From positions 806,001 through 870,000 of the forward strand of contig QEYB01001053.1 in NCBI GenBank assembly GCA_017562135.1: DNA of 64,000 nucleotides, given 5' to 3'. This stretch comes from Dipylidium caninum. Taxonomy: Eukaryota; Platyhelminthes; Cestoda; Cyclophyllidea; Dipylidiidae. Numbering within the stretch: the stretch's first letter is position 1; the number at the start of each line of letters is the position of its first letter. This document shows, one piece after another, positions 11,501 through 22,630 of this stretch. Both the position numbers and the translations under genes were made by a program. The notes beneath the pieces were generated by a model, which did no database searches, was not told the DNA's origin, and worked only from the letters and a program-made list of their open reading frames with translations.

Positions 11501-14500
11501 TTTAAGCTAAAGACCAGAATCTGCATCCAAGTCAATCACCCACCATCGCTGCGACATGCGCAAAACAACGCCTCTGCGAAAAAAAAGGCGGACAGAGCTG
11601 TTTTTGTTTCTACATAATAAAGATACGTTCACTCTCTGATCGACCCCACTAAGCTTCTGCAATTTTCCACACCACCCCTCCCCGAAGCCATTCAGCGAAG
11701 TCGCGCCTCCACACTCTTTCATGCGTTGTCGTCTTAACTATCCAGTTCGGGAAATTCCTCGTCAAATGAGGCCTGTCAGGGGTTTTGAAGCCTCTTAACC
11801 TTTCTCTCGAATTCCCAACAGACTCGCCTTCAGATCACATTTTGCTACCAAGATGGGAACCCGTTTTTTTTCCGCCCCACAACTTGCTGTTTTCACCGCC
11901 CCGCCCCGCCCGTTTTTGGCAGCAATAAAATTTGCTCCCCATTTACCACCGGTTCGGGAAAAGGGTTTAAAGGCGTGTCGACCCGCAGGGATTGGATAAT
12001 GACGACTCGAGCAATCAAACTCCTCTGATCCTGACTGTACAACCCACCCATGCGAGGCGAATATTTCTGCCCGCACCAACTCTCCCGTTATTTCGCCACA
12101 ACCTCCGAAATGGTATTTTGAGTGGGCCTGAGTTCAGCTACCCTTCTGCGAATGCCGGGCGTCAGAAAGGGATTTGCCTTCACCGTCCTCTGGAAGAACG
12201 TCGTCCGTCCACCAAAAGAGCCCAAAACCGCGCCGCGAACGAAGCACACTTCTAACTTTTTCCCACCTATCTCATTATAATACGGAAATGAAAACTGCCG
12301 TTCCTTCGCCGAAATTTCCTGCCTGTTCAACGGGCAAGCAAATACGTGCCACGTAAAAACTCATCTACCTTTCCTTGTCTTCGCGGAAGGGAATGAACGT
12401 TGTAGAGTCAAGTCGTGTTTGTTAAGTCCAGAAATGATTTGAATAGTGTTCCCTTGGTGAAAAAAGTAAGGGCTTCGGAAAAAAGATTTGACCAGCGTTC
12501 AATAAACCTGTCACGTGGCCAATTGCAATCGGAGGGCACGATAGCAACTGCGGTAGAGTCGCAATCAAGTGAATGTGTCTGCGCCTTTAGCGTGTGACAC
12601 TTCAACACCATGCTGCCGTTCGTACGGGCTAACATTAAGCGCAAATTTCAAGTAACTCTTTTCACGTGTCAAAAGTTTTGTCGTGTTGTAAGACATAATT
12701 CCCGGTAAACTGGAGTATTATGTTGCATGCATAAAATGGACTTACCCATTAAAGTAGCTAAACTAACACACAAGCCAGCATTAACAGCTGTCGAGCCACT
12801 TCTGGACAAGAACACATTCAGAGTTGGAGATGCACGCTGCAAAAGTGGATGTCGGTGAGGGGGGAAAAGACTTAGCCGTAGAGGCGTGTTTCACCTTTTT
12901 CTACCGGGACTCAAAATTTTTATAGGCAATAAGGTGAGTCAAGCTACTTCTGTTCACAGTATATTAACTAAGCAGAACGGACGGTCTAGAAGTTGGGTTC
13001 TAGAGGAAGACTCAATTGGAATAAGGATTTTACGGACGGGTGCACAGAGATGCGTCAGCCAAGGCAAGACCAGAGAGTCCTCGCAGCGCAACGCGCCAGG
13101 TTTGACAGGTGCCTCGCGGTTTTTTCCGCGTTGTGTTACTGGCAACGAAAAGGAGACCGGTGGAAGGAAGGGCGCCGGCCATTTAGTGATTACTCACTAA
13201 CCCCAAGCAAACCACCACAGCGACGGCACAACCGACTTGAGCAGAGGTGGACGACACAGGACGAAGGCCACGAAGACCAACAGCCGCTGTAGCCCAAAAC
13301 ACCGGGGCCCTCGCGGTGGGATATCGTGGGGCGTTACAAACACCGACCGACCTCCGCCCAGCCTCGGCCATCGCCTCGAGGAATGGTCCAGGCTGGTGGC
13401 CGCGCACAGCTGTTTACCGAAGAAATGCGGTGTATCTGGCGACGAGATGGGGGCCCCTCAGGCAGGGCCTCAAGAGAACTCAGAAACCCCATTTCCTGCA
13501 CAATCCACGCGACATCTCAAATTCCATCCAAAGAGCTTCAACCGTTCATCTGTCGCCATTCTCCTTCATCTGGGTTACCAAGTCTTCTACGTGTTATATA
13601 TTTAAAAACAAAGGGGGGGACGGGAATTCTCACACAAACCCTTTATTGCTGCTCTCTACTTTCCTTCGCTTTAACCAAACCCAAGACGAAACAACTTAAA
13701 CTCCACTCAGCGGCGACGACGGATGGCGACGGTGTACGCATCCCAGTAAACGGACAAGTGAATTTGCACGGAACCGTGTTTGCGGGTCTAAAGAAGGGTC
13801 TGCAATTTGGCCTCTCAAGCCTTCCATCCCATGAAGCACGCAATCGCCTTGGTACACAACTAACCTGTCTCGTGCTCTCTAACAGAACGATGCGGGGCCG
13901 CCGGCGGCGGCGCGTCGGTGGTGACGGAGAATAGCGCCGGTGGATAGTCGTGAATCCCCGCGATGCGACCATTTACTAACCCCGCCGTCTCTTGTCCCTC
14001 GGTCAAAGCTGCCAACTGGGCGCAGACCCCCCCCCAAAAATTTTGGTCCGGGTATGGTTTGTTCATGTTTTCGCAGTTCAAGGCGGAGATAATGAAAGTG
14101 TTGGCATGCAAGTATTTGTAGATACCGGTGGAGGTGGAGGGTACGGGTATAAATTAAGCGGATACATCAAGTGATGACAACACGTTACACACAAATTCAC
14201 AGGGCAGCAAATAAACCCAACAACGTCGCCCTCATCGGAAGGTTGAAATGCGCTGGCGCATTGTTTCCTCCCCTTACACACGATTTTCCTTCCGGCAATA
14301 TGGTCTCACAATGACCACAGAGCTCCAGTGCCGTGGCTTCGCCAAGTTGTGTTCTTCCGTTCGTCGAGGATACTAGTGTGAGGAGGTAGCGTGCGGGGCG
14401 GCGTGGTGTGGATCTGTTACCGGGGAGGAGAATTAGCCACTGTAGGTAATGGCAAGCTCGACTAGCCAAGTATTTCGGATCATTCGCATAAGTTGCCAAT

Positions 14501-15420
14501 CGGAGGAGAATCGTCTATCTGGACCGCCTCGTCAGGCCTCCGTTCTCCATAGGAAATTGGCGATGAAGGTTGTAGTGCAAACAACCTTAGTCCGTCGAAC
14601 TACCGACTATAAGATGTCAGCCTCCCGCCGCAGGGTCCTGCCCTCTCCATTGGATGCGTGTCAACCACACGCAACAATCACGCCCAACATAAACATTAAA
14701 TAGCCAAAAATTTACACTTTTCTGTTACATTAATTTTAAGCTCTTGTTTGCGCCAAGGCGACCTGAAAACGTACCATTTTTGTCCTCCTCTCCATTTATT
14801 AGAACGTAGAACCCTGCCTAGAAGCAAATCCTTTCCCTATACGTTAACTGTGAGCACCTGCCAGATGGCATTTATGATGTGCAAAGTACATTTAAGAATG
14901 AATCGTGTCATTGCAAAAAGTCTCACCTTCTCATATTTACTTGTCAATACTAATCGTCGCTAATAATGAAAGAACAATGCTTCTCGCTGCTACAAACTCT
15001 AGGAATTCTAGTCGTTTTTAAAACTAAAATTACTGCGTCTCATGGTAACTTCGCCAAATTGTATTTGGCAAACTTGAGGAAATACGCACATGGCCGGCGG
15101 AATTTCGCGTTTTTTAGCTTGGCAATTGGTTGAGTTTTCCACCGTCAGCCCTCTTGGATACGAAATCAGGTAGGTGCAATACTCGAAGGACCGCAAGACA
15201 GGCGTAGAATGACAAGATAGTCTGGGTACGACTGTTGTTTACATATAGGATGAACAAATGAAAATATTTCCAGGAGGCCCGATGTGAGGAGACTAAAAAT
15301 AAAAAGTTCGCTATGTGACCAGGCTAAATTCCCATCGCGGAAGTAGTGTTTCCATTTATCTTAAGGCTTTTCTAGTAACAAAACCTTATTGGAAAAATTA
15401 GCTTTTTGAAAGGCAGCACG

Positions 15421-15441
15421 AAAAAAAAAAAAAAAAAAAAA
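15421..15441. repeat. Poly-A run (21 A)
   Basis: An uninterrupted A tract preceded by GGCAGCACG. It could mark the 3' end of a retroposed sequence, but no upstream source was recognised. Confidence 0.9.
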
Positions 15442-18400
15442 TTTTCTCAATTAACAAGGCAATATACCTTGCTCCACTGATTGGATTGGACAAAAGAAAC
15501 ACGAAAAGGCAAGTTAAAGGTAGAAGGAACTCCCTTCCAATCAGCGAGGAGGTTGTGGTAAGTGCGGAAGTGCCGGTCCGGATCGTCCTCGCCTCGAAGA
15601 AGAGTAAATGACCGGCGACAACGTATTCATAGCTGACGTTGTCGAATTGAAATTCTAGACTTTAAAACACATATCTCCACATCAATTTTGTGAATCGAAT
15701 TCGGCCGAGAGGCTCCCATGCAGAGTGTCCACAGATAATAGAACGTTAATTACAATACAGCTATAAAATAATAAATTCGAAAGACACCCTCCTTTCACGC
15801 TCCTCGCTTTACGCTTGGATCATAGGCACCACGAGACAGCACTTGGCCTAACAAGAAATAAATGTAATAATGAATTCAAAACCATTAATATAGAGTTAGA
15901 GATTAGAGGAATACAAAACTTAATAAAAAATGGAAAAAAATTTTAATATATAAGGGGGACAAAAAGAAAAAAGACGAGATGAGAAGAGATATTGGAAACT
16001 TTTGAACGGTTTAACCGTCCTGCAGAGTGCATAAAGTACTCGTGCACTAATACAATGAAACTACCGAATTCATTAACCCTTCTTGAACCACTTATACTTT
16101 ACAGGAGAAGTGGACAACTTCGATGTTACTCTTCTGTTGCAAGACCCAGCACTTTTTTCTTCTCTGTGCACATCGAATTCCTTCTTTGTTGTTCACCGAG
16201 GTGCCTACGACAAGCGGCTGTTTGACGATTTGACGATACCACTGGCAATACTGCTGCACTGCACCATAAACGACCACAGGGCCTGTATTTTTGTGTCAGC
16301 AAGATTGAACAAACCTCCCATACGAATATAAACATAGTCACTTTACCTCCACATTACGCCAAATCATAGCCAACGGGAATGTACAACAATAACCCTCAAT
16401 TAATATCTATTTATGGAAAGAGAGCAAAATAAAGTTATGATATTTATAAAAACTCAAAGTGTATTTACACAAAAACTATAGTAAAATTAGAGGAATTTTT
16501 CAAAAAAAGAATCACATATATTCGCTCCAAAATGGTTGGAAAAGTCGTGGAGCCCTCTCCGGATTCCGCTGCGATTTATAGTTTCGCGCTCTGTATTGGG
16601 TGAGAGTTTGCACACAAAAGAGAAGGTCGAATGAGACAATCGCCGAGGACTCTCCTCAGAAGTCAGATGGCATAGATATCATCTAAATATCGAGGCAAGT
16701 CTTACAAAAAAATGTATGGGTGTTATTTGTTTTCTAAGAGCATAGTGCAACTCCAAAAGAGGGTCGCGGTGACAAGACTGGTTCTTCCTGGTGAGCCGAC
16801 CCACCACCAGTTTCCGACTCGCCCGATCCCGCGACGGCAAGAATGCGTTGACTTCAATCAGTTGGCGACAATTGGCCATCCTCGATGACCCGGGATTCAA
16901 CTGCGTGCGCTTCAGAAGCAAACCATGCCCTCAATATGCCGTCTTTGGACCTCGCGGTACTTCCTTTGTGTCTTTCGGGTTGGCTGCTCCCCGAAGGCGT
17001 GGAATGGGTTGGAGCCCTCGACACCGGCTTGCACGACATGTAGGAGCGAAGGAACGCGACATCAGACCTACACTGGGCCAAAACTGACGTTTCCAAATTC
17101 TACGAATATCTCATTCTAACTACTAACCTCCACCAATGCTACCTCACGGAACGCCTTTTGGATCATTTGAATTATAAAAAAAGGAATCTACTCGATGTAA
17201 CTTCGTTGGAAGGAAAGAACCGATGTGACATTTCGCACGGTGAGCATACTGCGCCTCTCCCGCCTCTAATCCTGCGAACTCTCCCGCCCCCGAACGACCC
17301 CCTCTCTTCTCGACACCGATAGGCACCCTCACATCGGTGATCTCGCCGCGCCTTGTAATCCCTTTTTTCGCGTCTCCCCAAACATGCCCCAAAAAACATT
17401 CATCGGTAAAAAAGAAATACAGACAAATCCCATAACCCCACGGTTGGCATTACGATCTCTGGAGAGGTTCCGTGCTGCGACGTCTCTTGTCAGGGAAATA
17501 ATGTCAGAGACGCTCGTGAGGAGAGTAACGGACTTCATAACCGATTTGGACTTGCAGCCTTCGGGGGGTAAAGAAGAAGAGGAGAGATGATGTGGAGCGC
17601 AGTGTGATCCTAACAAGGGAATTGAAGAAAACTTCTCCTATCGTTGGTTCATGCATGAAGAGCGGTCGTTCAAGCGCCCGCTCGAACATGCGAGCCTTCG
17701 AACCGACCCTTTCGCGTCGGATCAGCGTGGTCTTCGCCACCCACCGACAACCGGAATACAGGCATTTGCACCAAAGTCTGCCCCCAGAGGTGCTCCGGCG
17801 GGCGGAGAAAGGTGGAGTAGCGTTGCAGCAGGAGGACGCCGGCGAAGCTGGTGGAATTTTGTAGTAACCGTCTGGCAGCCCCGTGGGGGAGCTACTTCCT
17901 ACTGGGATGGGTCACTGACTCGGCCTTGCCCGTGAACAGCCGGGAATAGCCGGGGTGCGAAAGCGACGAGAAAATATAGAAATGAAAAGATGTTTAAAGG
18001 TGGCCCGAAATACCGCGCTCCCCGGAAATCGCCGACAGATATTTTCTCCCATGCATAAATAAGTAGTTGAAATACAATCTGACATTGCCCACGGCCTAAC
18101 GCTCTTCTATTACCGACAACGAACCATTCACAGAATCACATGCGCACGCTTCAACCTTAAGCAGCGACAGGGAGCACGAGCATGACCGAGGTACAACTTA
18201 CTCCACCGCCGCGAAGTCAATTTACGTGAACCCGGCCGGTCGCGAAGCCGTGACTGGACGACCGTGCGTGTTGTTGCAGTTCGTCACCGGGGTGAAAGAA
18301 GTTTCCTGACGCATTTCTTAATCTCGTCTTGTTCGATACCCGGACGAGTTTCGACTATTCCACGTGACGCCACGTGGTATATTGATCTCGGCGGACTGAT

Positions 18401-21400
18401 TTCAATTCCGAATGCCGATGTCTATTCGAACGCACAACTCACAAATAACCCGTGGAAGTCGTTCCGAGAGCTTTCACTCGCTCTTGTGACCGTAATCTCA
18501 GAACTTACGGGAGCCTTAGAATTTTTGCAAAACTGAAACAGATCCGGGTGCCTGCCTTTCAGTACGACTATGGACGGACAACTCGACATTCTGAGTGGAT
18601 TTATCTCAGCAAACGGACGTTATACTCAATCACGGCAAGTAAAGGCTTCTCAGAGCGAACAACTTTTCACCCTCCCCCATGCCGCCTGCGATGGCAATGT
18701 GGCCCTGCACCAGATTTTACGATTTTGTCAGCGAATATCATACCTATCCTTATCTAGCCGCTAATCATTAGAACTGCCAGTTTGCGGCTTCATGACTGGG
18801 ATTGAGGGCAAAAGTCGGCCAGTTTCGTAGCGGTGCACGTTCCTGCCAGTCGCCCCCAAAACGGCATAGCCGATTTTTTCTGCGCACCTCTTCAACATCC
18901 GCATCCGGCGTTTGACATCCGTTTTGCAGAGCGTTATAAATTGTCTATTTTCTCTCTAACGATCACAATGCGTGCGAAGCCGCTCCAATGTCCATATCCA
19001 TGGCCTTTGAGGCGTCAAGGATGCGGGATATTGCGTGTTACGACTATCCCGACTCGAGGCTGGTGAATGGAGTTGGTGCTTCTATGGGACCTGAAAGCTC
19101 TTGATGGGTTTGAAACCCGGAGGTTTCCACCAATAAACGCCACTGTCTCCCAGAAGACGAGCTGGATCAAAACCGCGGGCGAAGACAGTGATAAAGTGGG
19201 GACGGCCTTCAAAGAGCGTCCTCTTTCCTCTCCTCCGCCTCCTTTATTGTCAACCCGCTTCACCACGGCCTCCAGTACCCGAGATGCATTCCTGCGACCA
19301 TTTGGCTGAGCAACCAAACGATGCAAAAAATGGCACTTCGCAACGCCTCTTCGATGGCCCTGGAGAAGAGGCGAGAAAATTAAACACTTCGCCGAGCGCC
19401 CGTCCAATTCGCCGATCGAGGGGGAGCCTCAGGGCACCACTTTGGTGCTCGTCCACTATGTTAGCTCGGGGCTTAACCTAACCGCAGGAAGCGTACGAGG
19501 CCGCGCATTTCCCTTCGGTGAGGGAACGTGGCCCCCCTCGCCGCCAACGAAGGCGGGCAGGAGAGGGCAAACGTAGGTGACGGGGCGGGTGGGGGACAGA
19601 CAGGCTGGGGAGTTCGACGGCCTTCATTCATGATCTACGCAGTCGGAGGCAAATCACTGCACACCGAGTTTGATGAGGTCCACAGAAAAGTGGCAGCGCC
19701 CTTTCCCCTCTGGACGGAAATTGCCTTTCGTCCCGTGGAGTCTGTCGGTAGGCGGACATCGGCGTGCGTTGGGCCGGGCCAAGGGGTCAGGCGAAGGCGC
19801 CACAAGCGAAAAGAGCGTTCCCCTTCTCATTGTGCAGCCAAATCCCAGGCCGATTTCGGACGAGAGGAGATGTAGACGTACATCGGCGAACCACTTACTT
19901 CTTTCTCCCCTTCATCTCCTCGACTACGCCCAGTTTAAAAACCGCCAGTGGCGTTAGAATGACAACACAAAAGGCCACTGCCATCCTATCCTCTATCACA
20001 GACTGAACGCAAAGCGAGAAAGTTCAGCACTTCCGTCGAGTTGTCCGTCCAAACCGTCCGAGGCCAAAGGCTTTACCAACCAGACGGGACGCGATTCATG
20101 GACTAGAGCGAAACTTGGCATTTTGGCAAGTCCGAGAGGACGCGACTGAGCGGCGGTGCGAGGAACCTCAAGTCCGTGACTGCCCAGGCAGTGAGGATCT
20201 GTGAGAAATATCAAAGGTTTGATGCACTCCCCACCTCACAGAGCACTTTTATACGTGAGTGACCAAATCTCCCTCCCGTCAACTCCATGTACCGATACTC
20301 CTCTGGGACCCAGTCTCCCCGGTCCAGCATTTTTCCCTATTTTGCCGCACCCGGTTGAGTGCGTGGAAAGCCAAAGGAGAGGGCGGTTTTTCGCAACCTT
20401 TTTCACCGTCCTAACTGAACAGAAAAACGTCGACTCGCAGGAAGAGAGGAGGAGGGACAGGCTTGCGGGGATGATTGAAGGCCACAAACACACGGATGCA
20501 ATGTCGAGAAAGTTAACGGCATGTGAACTAAAAATGGAAAAATGTATTTGATAACGATTAAACCGCTTTCCACCCACGCCACTTTCCGCCTTTCATCATC
20601 ATCCTGCCTTTTTGACAAGAAAACCCGGAAAAGCATATTTTTTAAACACTTTGTTTGCGCTGTTGTTGCCCATGGACACGCATCAGTATACCAACCCGGT
20701 GGTTAAACACTCACATTCGTCTTTTGTTTCATATTTCCGCTCCTCCTCACTTCTTCGACTCTTCGCAGAAATAGCCTTGAAAAGCGAGTCACCCGAGACT
20801 TGCCACATCAAAAGTGCCTCCTCTGGACTGTGACTATGGTGCCCCACGGACGTCGCTCAGACTTGACCCCGAGTTCGGCATCGTCCATGAGTGAGGCGGA
20901 AGGTCTGAAAACAAAAAGGGCAGACACTCATGCTTTGCCCAGACGACGTCCCGAAGTCTCTTGCAGACTGAGAGGCTCCGCCCGGCTTTGAGGCGGCCCC
21001 TGCCCCGCCCCCCCGCTCGGGGGTTGAGACTCAGGCGTTAATCAGGTTTCTCGTCGGCCTGCCGACCAGACGAGGCCTCTACAGAGGCGCCTCCCCCAGC
21101 TGGCGCTGGAGGGCTCGGACGCCCTTCCGTCGGCAGTTTCAACCTGGCAATTTCTCCCGCCTTCGAGAGGGGAGAGAGCGCAAGACCGTTTTTCCCGACT
21201 CAGCATCCACTCGCTCCCCGTACCAACCCCGTTTAGCCGTTTGCCGAGTTTATTAGAACCTCCACCTGATGGGCGTGGTTATCTCTCTCCTCATCAGTCG
21301 ACAAACGTGGCGGCAGAGTCACGGAAAATCCTCTCGCCCACGCCCCGCCCCCGGCCTCCTACGCTCCATTCGCAGACGAGGCGACAAGAGCATCGTCTAC

Positions 21401-21510
21401 TTCTTTCAGGCCCCCTCCTCCTCAACTCGAAAGACGAAGTGTTTCAAGGACAAGGCGATGGAACAGTTTGACGAGCACCCGATTGCCGCATAACGCCGAA
21501 TTGCCTCCAA

Positions 21511-21566
21511 GTGTCCCAGAAGGCCTTCACCACCCTGCGTGGCGATGACTGTCATAAAGGCAAGGC
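21511..21566. repeat. Direct repeat pair, first copy
   Basis: GTGTCCCAGAAGGCCTTCAC (21511-21530) and GCGATGACTGTCATAAAGGC (from 21542) both recur in the same order, at 21794 and 21913. Confidence 0.85.
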
Positions 21567-21793
21567 AAAGAAATCTCTGTTCTTTTTGCTCTCCCCATGC
21601 ACCGAAGTCATTGAGGGGTCGCTTTCCGCCCCCAGAACGGCCTGGAGAGGGGCCCGGCGATCGAACGACCTTCGTCCAGTCGTCGAAAGTAGATCCGCGG
21701 CAAATGTCCCGCCTCTGCGAGTTCATGGCGACAATAGTGAAGCGGTCGACGCGTCGAGGCGTCTCAGGACCTCCATTTTCCTCCAACTACGGC

Positions 21794-21937
21794 GTGTTCC
21801 AGAAGGCCTTCACGCCGCCCCGCCAAAGGAAACAGCGGACAAAAAAGAGAACAAAATATGCATTTACTTTGTCGTCTTTTGTTTTGTTTTTCCTCCTAAA
21901 CTATTCAGTGTTGCGATGACTGTCATAAAGGCAAGGC
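21794..21937. repeat. Direct repeat pair, second copy
   Basis: The same two blocks as at 21511-21566, but about 100 bp apart here rather than 11, indicating an insertion or deletion between the copies. Confidence 0.85.
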
Positions 21938-22273
21938 GGGAGCCTGGGGCGAGTGAGGGGGAGGAAGAGCCCATGTCACAGAGGAAAGGGAGGCAAGTCA
22001 ATGGTGGATACGAATGGGTGGAGGTGACTTTGTCCTTCATCTTAACACGAAAACAAAAATATAACGGGTTGCATAAATGCTCTCCATCACAAAACACGCG
22101 AACCTGGTTGACAAATAACACGTCGGGCGGGGGAGGGGAGGAGCGGAGGAGGAGGAGTCAGGGGGTGAAAGAGAGATTGAGAGCGGGAAGGTAGTAAAAT
22201 ATATAAGCGGGAGGGAGAAGGGGATGATGGCGGGTGTGTCAGTACAAGAGGGGAGATAGTGTGATCGAGTGAT

Positions 22274-22390
22274 CTAAGCCTTCGCCGCGCCAAGACAAAG
22301 ATCATTCGTCGTCCCGGGCCAGGCGGAACCTGAATCGGCGTCTTCGTGGTGGATGGAGGCAGCTTGGAGATGTTGGTTTTGGGGTACTTC
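22274..22390 (-). CDS. Candidate terminal exon, minus strand
   Basis: After a possible 67-bp intron (GTAAGC...CCGGCAG) the phase-0 frame gives 38 codons, EVPQNQHLQAASIHHEDADS... to ...CLGAAKA, then TAG. The phase matches the preceding candidate exon. No domain is recognised. Confidence 0.35.
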   Translation of the reverse strand, partial: EVPQNQHLQAASIHHEDADSGSAWPGTTNDLCLGAAKA

Positions 22391-22457
22391 CTGCCGGTTA
22401 GCATGATTGTAGTTGAGACGACGCAGGAATGGTGATTTGGAATTGTGCCTAGCTTAC

Positions 22458-22630
22458 GCCCACCGACAGGTTCAACGGAAGAAGAGGAATCGGAGCTGAG
22501 GCCTCCTCCTCCTCCTCGTCTGTGGAGACTGCACCATTGGACTCAATCTGTGGGTAGAAAGCGTCCGGCCGAAGGGCTTCCGACATCTCCGAGTGGGTTG
22601 TCACCTCGTAGGCATGTTGCCGTGCTTGTC
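22458..22630 (-). CDS. Candidate C-terminal exon, minus strand (possibly of the ankyrin gene)
   Basis: The frame reads YEVTTHSEMSEALRPDAFYP followed by an acidic run of five Glu and a Pro/Leu-rich end. It stops at a good donor (GGC|GTAAGC) three codons before an in-frame stop. The upstream acceptor is uncertain: ...TTTGCCTCGACAAG|CACGG or CTACGAG|GTGACA. Composition looks coding, but the sequence is GC-rich and other frames are also open. Linkage to the ankyrin gene rests on strand and position only. Confidence 0.38.

Larger units (their letters stand above)
4881..22273. other. Long GC-rich to mixed interval without a recognised gene
   Basis: No protein family could be recognised in any frame. 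Visible items are repeat copy B (5662-5828), a solo mariner-end-like TTAGGTTGG at 8551, a poly-A run at 15421-15441 and short direct repeats at 21.5-21.9 kb. About 15.2-16.5 kb is locally AT-rich. Unannotated exons or promoters cannot be excluded. Confidence 0.45.

Noticed and set aside
21511..22194. 227-codon plus-strand ORF
   Set aside because: It contains both copies of a short direct repeat and low-complexity runs, with no family similarity.
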